DNA from: Lyophyllum atratum
Lineage: Eukaryota; Basidiomycota; Agaricomycetes; Agaricales; Lyophyllaceae
Direction: 5' to 3'
Assembly: GCA_014905825.1 (NCBI GenBank)
Contig: JACGCN010000024.1
Location: forward strand, 779,983 to 843,982
DNA: 64,000 nt
Positions 1 through 12,199 of this stretch are shown here, in pieces. The notes below the pieces were generated by a model. The model had not been told where the DNA came from and made no database searches. It was given only the letters and a program-made list of their open reading frames with translations. The position numbers and the translations under genes were made by a program. The first letter of the stretch is position 1. Every line of letters starts with the position of its first letter.

Positions 1-149
1 ATTTGATCAAGTACATACTTCATAAACAAACGAAAATAATGCGATTAGATAACGAAAATAGTTGATTTCCAGTGACTCGAAGTCACTAGGACCTTCACCA
101 ACTCACTTGCAGACCCTCATAACCACCCCACTGGGTCTACAGGGCAGCG
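1..149 (+). promoter_or_regulatory. 5' flank of asparaginyl-tRNA synthetase
   Basis: This short stretch lies upstream of the start codon at 150 and should hold the promoter and 5' untranslated region. I see no clear TATA box or other named site in it. Confidence 0.4.
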
Positions 150-2304
150 ATGGCTCCGATCCATATTGATGAGACTACAGGCTCAGATACCACGGGCAAA
201 GGAACTCCCGATCAGCCTTATCAATCCCTTGGTTTTGCTGTCTTCAGCCATGGCGCAACAGAGCCTTTCTTGACGCGTAAAGATGCTTCCGGGACATACG
301 AGGAACCCACGCAATCCTCCCTAAAGAAAGCGAAGAAAACCGCGGAAGGCCTTGAGAAGAAGAAGAAGAAGCAGGAGGAGCTCGCTACTCAAAAAGCCAA
401 GGAACAGGGCGAGTCGAAGGAGAAGCGAGAGAACCTCCTGGAGGAGAGCAAGAAGGTCGTACTGACAGAAGATATCTCTCTACCAAAGGCCGTCAAGGTT
501 TGTCTCCCATCTTATTCTGGTCCAAAGCTGCTATTAACTCTCAATAGTCGAAAATTGCTCATCTCACAGACCTGCGATCCAAGCGAGTGCGCGTAAGTGG
601 ATGGGTACATCGTTTACGTGACCAGAAAGGCATTATCTTTTTGGTTATCCGAGACGGCACTGGCTTCCTCCAGGCCGTACTCTCTGGCACTGCCGTACGC
701 AACAATTCCGGATTTCTTCCACATGGCGTTCGCTGATTTTGTGCCAGGCTTCTACATACGAGGCGCTGACACTTACCTTGGAATCTTCCGTTGAGATTGT
801 CGGCACGCTTCAGGCTGTCCCAGAAGGAAAGCAGGCACCTGGTGGTCATGAGCTTATCGTCGACTACTGGCGCACTCTCGGTGCCGCTCCTGGCGCGGAA
901 GACGCCTTTACCAACAGATTGAACGAGGTCTGTACCCCCTTTCTCACGTCTATCAATCCACAGTGCTGATAACGCTGCATAGAAATCAGATCCATCCATC
1001 CAAGCCGATCTGCGGCATCTTGTCCTTCGAGGCGAGACAGCCTCCGGCGTTCTTCGTCTTCGCTCGTATCTCCTCGCCGCTTTCCGCGAAGCTATGACAT
1101 CCTATAGCATCCTTGAGGTGACCCCGCCTTGCCTGGTGCAGACGCAGGTCGAAGGGGGCGCGACCCTTTTCAAGCTTGACTATTACGGACAACCCGCCTT
1201 CCTTACACAGAGCTCCCAGCTCTATCTGGAGACAGTCTTACCCAGCCTTGGTGATGTGTTCTGCGTTCAAGAGAGTTTTAGAGCAGAGAACAGGTCTGTA
1301 TAGCCATAGCTCCTTTCGTTGATCTGGCTGATAGTTGCGTTCTATCAAGCCACACGAGACGCCACTTGAGTGAATTTACCCACTTGGAAGCTGAACTTGC
1401 CTTTATCACGTTCGAGGATCTCATGGATAACATCGAAAACATTGTACGCCTCCCAATTCTATGCCGCTCGAGACACATGAGATTAATAATAGCATCGCAG
1501 ATCTGCAAAACTGTAGACATTCTCCTTGCCGACCCCACTGCTGCCGCCCTCATCAAGCAGCTCAACCCCAAATTCCAGCCTCCTATGCGCCCCTTCATGC
1601 GGATCTCATACGTAGAAGCTATCGAATGGCTCAACGAACACGATATCAAACGGCCGGAGGAAGATGCGGAAGGCAACACGGTTAGAGACGAGACAGGCCA
1701 GATTAAAATGGTCACGCATAAAGTCGGCGATGATATCGCTGAAGCGGCTGAGAGACAGATGACAGATATCATCGGAAAGCCGGTCTTCTTACATGGGTTC
1801 CCTGCTGAACTCAAGTCGTTCTATATGAAGAAGATCCCTGGAACATCGTATACCGAGAGTTGTGATCTTTTGATGCCGAACGTCGGAGAGATTGTTGGTA
1901 TGTGGCCTTCTTATATCTGCCTATCTCGGCGTCGGTCATGGTCGTCTTATCCGTTGCTTGCAGGTGGCTCGATGAGGATTGCAGACATGACGGAGCTGAT
2001 GGCTGCGTACAAGCGTGAGGGTATCGACCCGGAACCGTACTACTGGTTCACCGACCAACGCAAATATGGAACATGCGAACATGGAGGTTATGGTTTGGGA
2101 GTAGAGGTAAGAAGTCGGTCTCCACTAGTTCTCGGCAAGCTCCTAACAGGCTATCAATCACAGCGCTTCCTTGCATGGCTTGCCGACAGATATACTGTGA
2201 GGGAGTGTTCTTTATACCCTCGGTGCGTAATCTTCCTGTGGATTGAGATTCCCCGTCGCCTAACTTTCTTGAATCTTAGCTGGCCGGGCCGGGCAACTCC
2301 TTAG
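150..2304 (+). CDS. DED81: cytosolic asparaginyl-tRNA synthetase
   Basis: This enzyme charges tRNA-Asn with asparagine in the cytosol (class IIb aminoacyl-tRNA synthetase). Nine exons join in frame to 567 residues, with introns at about 498-547, 695-747, 928-982, 1294-1349, 1444-1500, 1898-1963, 2107-2163 and 2223-2279. The N-terminus is a Lys/Glu-rich extension typical of eukaryotic forms. It is followed by the OB-fold anticodon-binding domain ([11 protein letters not shown], then [14 protein letters not shown]) and the class II catalytic core: motif 2 region [21 protein letters not shown] and motif 3 GLGVERFLAW. The last exon gives the ending YPRWPGRATP, usual for the family. The 3' end faces DPH5 135 bp away. 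No frame problem is seen, and the length matches fungal homologues. Confidence 0.97.
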
Positions 2305-2439
2305 ATATTTTCATCATGGGTTTTACGATTGTTATCTAGAGTTTTCGAGATCTCTTGTACCAAGATGTATGTCATGACTGAGTGGAATGGTCAGAATCGT
2401 AGTTTGAACAGCCGAACTGTCACTCAACACCTACGAGTA

Positions 2440-3541
2440 TCAGTCCAGTGAGCAACCATATACGTCTTTCGCTACGGTTCTCCAGTTGTCCTTGTCGATG
2501 GCGAAGTCCTCCGCGTAATCTACTTCGAGATGATGAAGATGTTTCCCTATAATGACTATGCTATGCAAAGGCTCGCCGTATGCTTCTGCTGGATGGTTCA
2601 GTAATTCCTTCAGAGTCCCGGCAACAATCCGTTGGTGTTCTTCTCCTCCCCCCACACGAGACAGAGCAACGGCGAGTGTTCTATCAGGATCAAGAATACC
2701 TGTCGACCTGATGGATTCAATTTCGACCAGCTGGCTGACCGCCTGGGGGATTGACATGTATCGGGGTGGTTCGTAGATCTTGCGCCCCCTAGTGAAAAGG
2801 GTGACGAATCACAAATTAGCCGGAAGGCGGCCTTTACTCCATGACTGCGGTCATACCTAGCAAGATTTTCGTCACTCTGTTCCTTGACTTTGATGTCCAG
2901 TAACACAAGAGTATGAAGCCCAAGATCAGCGTTTTCTTTGATGCGATCGTAAAAGCTATCTGGCTTCCATGTCTCCGTAAAGAAAACGAGTGAAACAGTT
3001 TGGCCGAAGTTGTAAAGCTGAAGGCCTGATGCGCCAACAGCGTTCATGATAGATGCGTTATGGATAACGCGGGTCGGGATTTTCAGTGCGCGGGCACGCA
3101 AAATGATATCAGTATGGGTAGTTGCACTAACCCCATGATAAGAAGCCTATCTGGTTCACCGGGACAGGAGACTCACCCAAAAGGATCCCCCACAACAAGC
3201 AGACATACATCCTCCTCGTCTGCATTGCGCAAGATTTCGTCGCTTTGAGTTTCGACCGTGTCACGATCAGCCAAGATCAGTTCTTTGCCGTAGAATGCTT
3301 CCTTTCGAAGCCATATAATAAGACACATTCAACAGTGCGATGCAATGTTGCGACAGACCAGACGATCCTTTTGAACCATCAATATACTCGTGTACGCTTC
3401 AAGGTAGACTCGAGTGCATTTTTTGATGGCCTAATTTGAGTCAGGTAGAAAGCTACATAGCAGTGTTTCTACACGTACCTCAAGACCGCGAACAGTGACA
3501 TCCTTCTCATCCGAGAGTCCCAGGCCGATGATGTAGAACAT
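2440..3541 (-). CDS. DPH5: diphthine methyl ester synthase (diphthamide biosynthesis)
   Basis: DPH5 is the SAM-dependent methyltransferase that methylates the modified histidine of elongation factor 2 on the way to diphthamide. The protein starts [20 protein letters not shown], the hallmark N-terminus of the family. Recognisable blocks follow: [40 protein letters not shown], and [20 protein letters not shown]. The C-terminus carries [18 protein letters not shown] and a final [12 protein letters not shown] segment. Several short introns interrupt it; the one after NLAR joins cleanly to [10 protein letters not shown]. An in-frame Met lies upstream at 3664, but the conserved N-terminus argues for 3541. 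It diverges from the F-box gene, 220 bp away. Confidence 0.95.
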
Positions 3542-3709
3542 GGTAAAAAGAGAAAATGGTGATATAGATAAGATTAGATCGCGGTAGCTATTTCTGTGCT
3601 CGGTTTGATGGCGAAATGGACTTGGGGAGAACATGTCGGTGTTGTCGGACAACGTTGTGTACAATCCTCCATCAGTGGGGAAATCTTGTGCAGGGCGTGC
3701 TGGTACTTC

Positions 3710-3716
3710 TATAAAG
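3710..3716 (+). promoter_or_regulatory. TATA-like box upstream of the F-box gene
   Basis: TATAAAG lies 46 bp before the ATG at 3762, a reasonable distance for a fungal core promoter. The call rests only on motif and spacing. Confidence 0.35.
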
Positions 3717-3761
3717 ACTGCCTGCCTCCCGTTTGATTTCTAGCAATGTTCGTGGTTCCTC

Positions 3762-5588
3762 ATGATTCGACATCGACGGCGTTCACCATCGCTGTTTAGG
3801 CCTCCATTTATCCCTCAGGACCTCCCTGTGGACATTCTTCCACCCATTCTTGCGCAGCTCTCTGATAGGACGGATCTATACGCCTGTGCACTTGTGAGCA
3901 AAGTATTCAATCGGGCATCCATCCCGTTGTTGTACAGGACACTTGACTCCAGAATTATCTCCAGGGTGAGTGATGTCCTTCCTGTCTCTAGTCCGTATGC
4001 TCTTGGAAAGCTCCGGACAGGGTGCGCCTGCACACCCGACAATCCATCTTCAATCGTGAATTCTACTTGCGAATCGCTGCTGATATATCTTGACTGATTC
4101 TAGTCTCTTGTTCACCACCCTTCGACAACACTTCTACAACGGCCAGAATTCGCCGCGCACGTAAGACATGTGACCGAAACTGGTAAGATCCCTTAACTTT
4201 TGCACGGATTGTTTCCTTCGTCATGATTTACACTGAGCTGACCCCACGGCGAATCTGTCTCCAGGCGCCATACATCGTGGCACCCTTCCACGATACTCGA
4301 ATATAACCGAGAACACGTTGAAGGCTCTTGCGTTATGCAAGCACTTGGAATCCATTACGTGGATTGACGATAGCTCTACGACTGACACAATCCTTCTCTC
4401 TTTTATCGCCGTTGTCCGCAGGCATCCTCTCCGAGAAATTTCCATTCGTACCCACAGTGACCTTGGGACCCTTGTGTGGTCTGAACTCATTACTCTCACT
4501 GGATTGCGCAAGATATCCATCTGGTGCGTGGAAGGGCCTCCACGTGTTTTGCAAGGATGGTCCGAGTCGCTTGGAAGTACCCTTACTCATTTGGAATTGG
4601 GCGTCAGTGTATATCCATACCCGTGTTCAGACTGTACGTGTTAATTGCCTTTGGTTTAGCGATGTGCAGGTGTCCCACCAACGATCCTTATTTCAGTGCT
4701 ATCCCAGCTCCCAAAGTTAACAAATCTTCGTCTCAAGGGTGCACCCGCGATTGCGATTCCGACTATCTTGACCTACCTCCTCGATCTACGCTCCCTGGAT
4801 ACGGAGTATCCTGGGACCTTTCACCATCGTGTACAACGGCCCTCCAAGGGCGGTCCATTGCCTCCACCGCCATGTCCAGCCCTTCGTGAATTGACAGTGC
4901 GGACGAGCTCTATCGATGGTGATGGACCTTCTAAGCTTTGGGATTGGATTCGGGAGCTTGTTCCAAATCCTGGACTTGAAATGTTCAAACTCCATGCTTT
5001 TACGATTCATGCGGGCCATACAGGGATTCCGAGGATGTTTATTCTGGATCTGGCACTCATCCATGGGCAGTCGCTGAAACACTTCATGGTTGGCGAGGCG
5101 CAATTGACGCTGAATGACATCGCATGTTTGTGCTCGAAGTTCCCAAATCTCGAGACCTTAGTCTGCTCGGTGCCCAGCCCTGATATTGTAGGTTTTGACT
5201 ACTTATGAGAAGCAAGAACTGGGATAAAGCCAACTCCTGATCTAGAAATCGATTGCGGATTCGATTTCTGATGCGAAGAGTCTACAGACGCTAAAGCTAC
5301 ATGTGCAATGGATACCCAACAACGCACGTACCGATAAAAGGGAGCTCACGCCCCAGGATGCGACGGATTTAATGCTTCGAACTGAAGATTCGAAGCTGCG
5401 GGCCATTGCCATAGGGCCGACTCTTTATACGGTCTATACTTATTTATTCACCCAAAAGATAAAACTAATCACCACCAATTTGTTTGTAGGGTAAGTGGAT
5501 CCTTAAAGAGCCAGAAGAAGAGGGCCAGAAGAGCGAACCGACGTTCCAGGTCCTGTCGGATGTTACTGAGGACAGATGGCAGACGTAG
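3762..5588 (+). CDS. F-box protein with leucine-rich C-terminal region
   Basis: Residues ~16-60 (PQDLPVDILPPILAQL..., then LYACALVSKVFNRAS) form an F-box-like motif, the part that docks onto Skp1 in SCF ubiquitin ligases. The rest is made of irregular leucine-rich segments such as LPKLTNLRLKG and FPNLETLVC, the usual substrate-recognition region. There are at least five short introns. The last joins ALYT-type sequence before 5429 to GKWILKEPEEEG and ends DRWQT. Basidiomycetes carry large lineage-specific families of such proteins, so the substrate cannot be predicted. It converges on LSM4 (gap 191 bp). Confidence 0.85.
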
Positions 5589-5779
5589 CACTAGACCATA
5601 GGCATATACTTACAAATGAGAAGCTGGAGATGAGTCAACATAGAAGGAGCATGGTATCTGTCTTCCAAGCTTCAAGCATCTCTTCTCCTAAAGCACGTCC
5701 AAGGACAATAGCAACACTAAGAATACAAGCTTGATCACACCTTAATCGTGCTATCAGCATCGTCAACCACGACCGATCG

Positions 5780-6450
5780 TTATGCCCCACGACCACGTCC
5801 TCTGGCTCCGCGCGCCGGACCACCACGGCCCCCGCGACCACCTGGAAAATGATATTAATTGCCTTTTCGTTTGTAGAGCAAAGCGAAGACTACCTCGTCC
5901 GGGTCCGCCTCGTCCTATGGCACCAAGAAGACAGTTAGAACTCATCTGTGAGGAGAGATATAACACATACCACCGCGGGCTCCGCCCCCAACGTGCGCAC
6001 CTCGTGCCCCCCGACCCGCATCCCTCGCTCTGTTCTGCTCATCCTTTACAGCATCTAGTAGCGTATCAGGCACCCGCAAGTACTTTATCTATCCAGCGAT
6101 TAGTGGCTAGACGCAGAATAGGGGCCAGGAGCCCGAGATCCAAGTACGCACTGTGCTTCCCCGAATATAACACTCCTTGAGCTTCCAAAACCGCTCGCCA
6201 TCCGCTGTCGTCTGATACACCTCCCGCAGCGTGATGTTCATGAAATTGTCACAGTTTACTAGATGTCCATTGAATGTCTCGCCGTTTTTCAGTTCCACTA
6301 ACTGCAACGAATTGTCAAGAGGTGTTTTTGTGGCGAGATCGGTGGACTGACCATGGGCTTGTTCTGGGCAGCATTGAGAAGGGATAGTGGAAGCTGAAGA
6401 ACGATTCAATCGAAGTGTAGGCATTGGATATTGTCACTGATACTGACCAT
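5780..6450 (-). CDS. LSM4: U6 snRNA-associated Sm-like protein LSm4
   Basis: LSm4 is a subunit of the Lsm1-7 (mRNA decay) and Lsm2-8 (U6 snRNA) rings. The Sm fold is very well conserved: [73 protein letters not shown]. An RG/RGG-rich tail follows and ends GRGRGA, as in other fungal LSm4 proteins. Start assignment: the ATG at 6448-6450 is followed at once by a GTCAGT donor, so exon 1 codes for only the initiator Met, and exon 2 begins LPLSLLN. Other introns fall after KPM, after GST (acceptor giving IKYLRV) and in the RGG tail. No frameshift is seen. Confidence 0.95.
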
Positions 6451-7829
6451 CGTTAGTGGTGGCGATTGTCTGGCGCGGTTAGTAAAGAATTAGAAATGGA
6501 GGCAACGACGCGTTCATGTGGCTGTGAAGCATTTCTCCCTCAGCCAAACCCCCATCATGATCGCTAGGAAGTCCACAATTCTTGACTATGCAGAGGCGTG
6601 CCAGATTCTTCCATACTCAAGGACTACACCTCGCCATCTTCAACTTGTGAGGTCTACAGATATTCAGGCTCTGAAATGTCTTCTACCAACCCCGACTTGG
6701 TTAAATTACGACCATGCGTTCGAGCTCACTCGTGACAAGCTTTTGACAAGTACAGAAATAATTCTGCTGTCGCCACCTAGCCCTATCTTGCTGAGCTGTT
6801 CCTGCACTGAAAGTTCTATTTGAGCCACCATCAGCGAAGCCGGCAGGATACTGGTCATCCACGAGCCCTCCGCCCGAAACAATTTGCTCCTGCGTGAAGC
6901 GATGTGTGCTTCCGGCTGCATGGGTTTCTGAGCTCTATGTATTGGCTTCCTCCGATGGGCGAACGTATGGATGCGGGATCCACGAACTTCCCTCCGGCCT
7001 TATCTCAATCCTTCCCCTTTGCTTCCGGTCTCCACCGTCCCATTCTACAGAACGGCCCGGGCGTCATTTCTCAACACGACTTATTTAGCCCTTGGTGGAT
7101 TTTTAGCTATGCGCAGATGTCGACAAGATGTCGATGGCCAATTTTGGTTGCAACTGGTAGGCCAAACAAGAGCGTCTGTCATCATTTCGAACAAGCAGAA
7201 GAATCAAAATACCCCTAAAGAACCAACACACGCGGCTGCAGCTGTCGAACCGAGCATCTTTTCCATGGAGGCCGCTTATGGATACACAATTCCGGTACCG
7301 AGAAGATCTACTCAGGCCGTTAGCCAGAGCCTTCTCTTCGTGACCAGCTTCATGGACTCGGAGATGATATAGCTTTCCAGCTAGGCTATGTAGATTCTTA
7401 CTCTATTTCCTCTCATGCATGCGTCGCTTGGCGTGGTGCATACGTCTGCTTTCACCCTAGATGCTGTGAAATCTGGTGCACGCTGGTGGGTCAGTCATGA
7501 TCTTTTGTTATGATCTGGTCTAAGGGACTCTAAGCTAGACCATCTCTCATTGAAAATGCAGGCGCTGCTCCGTACAAAGTAGTACTTGATATGTGGAAGC
7601 CAATCCGCTTGACTTGGACGCGTGAACGACTGACGTGTTATTCATCGAGGGAATGAACCTCCACGCAATCCAGGGAAGTTGAAAGGAATGATGTTCATGC
7701 ATGGTTGATGCTTGTCAAATCCGGCTCCGGGTGGACTCGGTGATTTACACCAGGCCACTGAATTATATTAAAGATAGGTACGGTTGTAGGCTGAGCCGAT
7801 AAATGAGGGTGATAAGTCTGATCAATTGA
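6451..7829. other. 1.4 kb with no supported gene
   Basis: The 5' flank of LSM4 and the 3' flank of the GMC gene lie here. Open frames of 60-130 codons exist on the plus strand between about 6,500 and 7,370, but none has a recognisable domain, a credible start, or splice junctions linking them. A decayed or lineage-specific gene is possible and cannot be shown from this sequence alone. Confidence 0.5.
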
Positions 7830-10062
7830 TTAAAGCCTGTAGGCCGATTTAATGATATCGGAGGCGCGTTCGCCGACGGCGTATGCGGCTGCTTGTGTAT
7901 GTGCGGAGGGAACAAAGGGCTAGATTTAAACCTATGAGTTCCCATCCGAACCCACGTCAAAGAAAACTCACCAATACGGAGCAATCGACGATACGGAGAC
8001 CAGTCACCTTCTTCACCGTAAGATCAGGATCTGTGACACCGGTGTTGGCACCCTTGGGCGACATGCTGGCGGTACCGACAGGATGGAACAGAGTTCCAGA
8101 GTTGTTCGCGACGTAGGAATCGATCGAAGCGTCATCAGTCGCATTCGCAAGAGCGCCGGCAGGCCCGACGACGTATCCCTTCCACGCGGGAGCTTTGAGG
8201 AACCTGTTGATACCTTTGATGGCCTCGCGCATGATGAGTTTGTCAAAATCGGTCTTGAGAAGGCCTGGGTCGATGATGGGGGCATCAAAGGGGTTGTTGG
8301 ATTTCAGCTTGATAGAGCCGCGTGAGCTGGGGGCTACGACGATGGTGGTGAGAACGATGAAGTTGCCAGCGGGGGGAGCGGGGCCGGGAGGGATACCGTT
8401 CTGTCGAAGCGCTGGTTAGCAGATGGATTGTAAGTTCAACATAAAAAGACTTACCGAGACGATGACTTCGTAGTGAGGTGTGTTGGGTCCGGCAGCAGTG
8501 TCTTGTTTAGGCACCAATTTCTTGTCAATCCGCACGAAGCCGATGTGATCCAGAATGGTGTCAACGAATGGGCCAGTCTTGTTGGCTTGCCACTGTTCCA
8601 GGGCATCGTCTGTCAACTGGGTATTTCGTCGGATGCTCTCGAAGGTATCAGTCGAGTTCGCTGTCATTCGATGGGTATGAGCACTATGAGGGAACTATGA
8701 AACAACATACCGAGGAAGGGATTACCAACCACTGGGTGATCAGAGAGGTTCTCTCCAACATCGGGGAGGTCGACGATAGGCTTGATGCCAAGAGCCTTGA
8801 GCGATTTGCTGTTCCCAATACCAGAGTTCAAGAGGATGTGTGGAGTACCGACAGTTCCGGCCGAAAGGATGACTTCTCGGGTCGCGGTCAAGGTCTTTAC
8901 AGGTCCTGGCAAAATGAACGTCATTAGTCAAGACTGAGATGGGGAAAACGCGAGAACCCACCTCCGGCGCTTTGGCGGAATTCTACACCACGGAAAGTAG
9001 GGGTTCTCCCTCCGCTGCATTGGATTACACGCGAAACCTGGGCGTTCACGACGACATACAAATTCTTGCGTTGCATGAAGTTAGGTGCCAAGTAGGCAGT
9101 TGCGGAAGAGCTTCGCGTAGCTCCATTGATAGTACTTTGCGCCCAGCCTTGATAAACCATAAGCATGAATCGTGAATCAAGCGTATGAAAGTCTTACCGA
9201 GACCCAGAGGCTTTCCAGAGTTCATGTCCAAGTTGAACTTGAAGTCGTCACCAGCTTGTGAAGTAGCCTGAATAACGCGCTCATCTATTGGCGTCGAGAA
9301 TCCGGCAAGGCTGACGGCGACGTCGCCCTTGAAGCCATGGACGGAGGGGTTGAACTGCCCAGTGATGTTGTGGTTATCTGCGGGCGCGGTCCACTTTTCG
9401 CTCCTCTTGAAGTACGGCAAGATACCGTTCCAAGACCAGCCTTGGTCGCCTGTCACCTTTGCGTAGCGATCGAAGTCTTCGCTTGATCCTCGGGTGTAAA
9501 CGAGCCAATCTACGAGGATTCACTTCAGTACAAAGTACAGGCGAAGCGATGGCGAGATGGAACGAACTTGTGGAGCTGCTGCCTCCAAGGATATGTCCCC
9601 TTGGGTAGGGGATGGCGCGTCCGGCGAGGCCGGGTTGTGCTGTCGTGGTGTAATTCCACTCGAATGGCGATGGCAGTGTTAGCTCAGGCGCCAAGAAGGG
9701 GATCTCGGAAGTGAGAACACCGTCATTTCTAGATGGATAATCCTGGGTCAGTAACCCGAGATATAGATATTACACAATGCGCGTACGATGGGCCAGCTTC
9801 GAGAACGAGGACGTTGACTTTGGGATTCTCCGTCAATCGGTTTGCCACGACATTTCCTGAAGTACCGCCTGTAGTACGCCACGATGAGTATGTTGACAGT
9901 GATAATCATCTAGGGTGCGGCGTAATACTGACCACCGACAATGATGAAATCGAATTTGACATTACTAGGTATGTCGGCGACCTTGGATAGTAGGGCTGCT
10001 TGGCTGAGAGTAGCAGAGAGTAAACCTGACGATACAGCCACGGAAAATCTAGTGACGCGCAT
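7830..10062 (-). CDS. secreted GMC oxidoreductase, aryl-alcohol oxidase type (AA3)
   Basis: This is an FAD-dependent glucose-methanol-choline oxidoreductase. The N-terminus [20 protein letters not shown] is a signal peptide, so the enzyme is likely secreted. The ADP-binding motif [12 protein letters not shown], the LEAGPSYDG segment and [20 protein letters not shown] (flavin region) come next, then [15 protein letters not shown] (GMC signature 2). The catalytic His is in [13 protein letters not shown]; the second active-site His is in [19 protein letters not shown], reached through a final short exon ending KSAYRL. This His/His pair fits aryl-alcohol oxidases. Such enzymes generate H2O2 for lignin attack, but choline- or glucose-oxidase-like substrates cannot be excluded. 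All introns inspected are short GT-AG and keep frame. Confidence 0.93.
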
Positions 10063-12196
10063 GTCGAGCGAAGAAAAGAAGGAAAGAAGAGCGAGGATGG
10101 GAATCGGTGGCTCGCCTGGGGCCGTTAAATAGGTCGGTTGAAACTCGTCAGGTGCTAGATAGATCCCTTAGTGTATGATGAGACATAGTCCCCAAATCTG
10201 GCGCTGCTCCAGTGAGATATTTTCGAGTAAGTGGCTCTGGATATCGTCGGCAAGCTCGAATGGGACACGGGCGGATACCATGATCCGTCTCCAAGGGTGC
10301 CATGATGGTTTGTATCAGGAACGATCCTCCGCCACTTCTTTCTCAGAGTGGACGTCACAGCCTCTCGGAGGTTGACAAGTCTCCCGTCGGCGCGCAACTG
10401 CATATCTCTTATGTTTGGAACCTTTGGTGATTGACCCACGGCAAAATTAAGCGGCAGGGCGCTGGACCGACGAATAGTCTCCGTTTTCCCTAGAAAGATG
10501 ATGATGTGTTTCTGGAAGCTGACCCAGAGTAAATTTTGGGCTGGATGAGTAGGGGCCCGAGCACCACGGTGTGGAGGGCTCTGGGATGGAGTACGAGTCT
10601 AGAGGCTTCTTCTAGTACGCAGTTTTGTCGAACACCGTAAGTTCTAGTACAGCTTTTCGGCATCGTAGTATCCATGTAGTATCCATATGGCGAATCGCGA
10701 TTGAGCAAAGTTCTCGATGTAAGCGGAAGTGATTGTCGGAACCATCGGCATTCGGAAGAATGAAAGAAAACATGACGTTCCCCCCCAAGATCAAACAGAG
10801 CCAAACTAAACGTATCTTTCACGGTCAAGGAGTCGTGAGGGCCGACTACCCAATTACATAGCCTGGCGACGTTTACCTGTTTGACCGCAGGGTATTGATT
10901 CTTCGATGGGAGAATAGAGCACAACAAGGTGGAAATTCCTCGTCTACTTAATCCCGAATAAGACCACCTTACAACAAACACTCCCAAACGAATCTCATGC
11001 CCGACCGAAGATTTTGGCAGCCTACTGAATGGATCCAGAAAGAGATACTTCGAGTCACGTATTCAGGCGGGTTCTCAGCGTCTTTTCAAGCCACTGGAGC
11101 AATGGATAGGTGCAAACAGGCCGTGCTTATTGCGAAGTCGGCACAGAGCGTCGCTGAAGCGTCGACCGACCTTACAGGGTTTCATATTCTCGCGCCCCAT
11201 TGGTCTTGGGCTCCCGCAGCGTGATGTAAAGCATGTTCCTCGGCGGCACGAAACCTATCGAACACTCTCCGCAACAGGCTGTCCAAGGCTGCCTCGTACA
11301 GTGCCATGTTTGGCTGATGGATCACGATAGCGGATAGCGGATTGCGCAAGGCACCTCTACTGTCCGGAGTCAATCTCGAGATCGATTCGATAAATTTGGA
11401 CTACGGGGTAACAGTACCAAGGTGATCGACCGGTTTGAAATGCTAACAAGAGATGCAGAATGTCAGGCTTTTGAGCCTACCACCCATGTCCTTTATCTAT
11501 TCGCTTGGCCACGAACAGCTTGATATCGCGACGTCGATACTTTTTGATGAGCGCCCGAGACATTAAAGGTGCGTTCTGCTTTCTACACGCGGGAGCAACT
11601 TAACACATCTCTTGCTAGTTTTAGAATGTCGTGCAGTGTAAATACTTAGCGGTAGCTCCCCCGCGCTACTCGTCTATTTAAACATTGACAGAACACGTCG
11701 TTCAGACTGTCCGCCACCATTTGATTCTGCACACGCTGCGCAGGATCGAATTGACAGAATGTATCGTGGCGGTCCCGCCCTCCGTGCTCACCTGGGTCCG
11801 GACCCGGCTAACGTTGGTCATTTCACTGCGTTGATACCGTGTGCCGCTATTGCCAGGTTGTGTCGACTACTGACAGCTCCCAACTGATCATCACCCTCCG
11901 TTATATTCTCAGACGTATAGATTTCTGAATGGGCGTGCAATGTGGTGATGGTCGTGTCGGGGAGATAAGGAAGACTGGTTATAATTATAGTGCCTTCGGT
12001 TGGTCCGGGCATCCCTGATATATCGGAGAAGGCGATCATAGCGCCTCAACATCGGGAGTCGAGAGTCTGCTGCTACAAACCCATGGATCATGGATCAATT
12101 CCAACGGGCTTCCATCAATAAATTCGACCCCTCGACGCGGGTAGCGTTTCCTGTTTTATTTTGACACTTGGACTCTAACATGTACCATGAACCTAC
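10063..12196. other. 2.1 kb with no supported gene
   Basis: This covers the upstream flank of the GMC gene and the left flank of the CACTA element. Open frames on the minus strand (10,155-10,987) and plus strand (10,997-11,330) have no domain I recognise and no splice-consistent extension. A short plus-strand frame starting at an ATG near 11,758 encodes about 43 residues and is not supported by anything else. Confidence 0.5.
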
Positions 12197-12199
12197 TTA
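12197..12199 (+). repeat. left target-site duplication (TTA) of CACTA element
   Basis: TTA directly precedes CACTGGAGG at the left end; the same TTA follows the right end at 17,033-17,035. A 3 bp duplication is the rule for CACTA (EnSpm) transposons. Confidence 0.8.

Noticed and set aside
6518..7372. Possible plus-strand gene between LSM4 and the GMC enzyme
   Set aside because: The first frame has no in-frame ATG at its conserved-looking beginning, and the pieces do not join in phase. No domain was recognised.
10155..10987. Possible oxidoreductase or P450 fragment on the minus strand
   Set aside because: I looked for heme-binding, K-helix or Rossmann motifs and found none; the frames cannot be joined by plausible introns.
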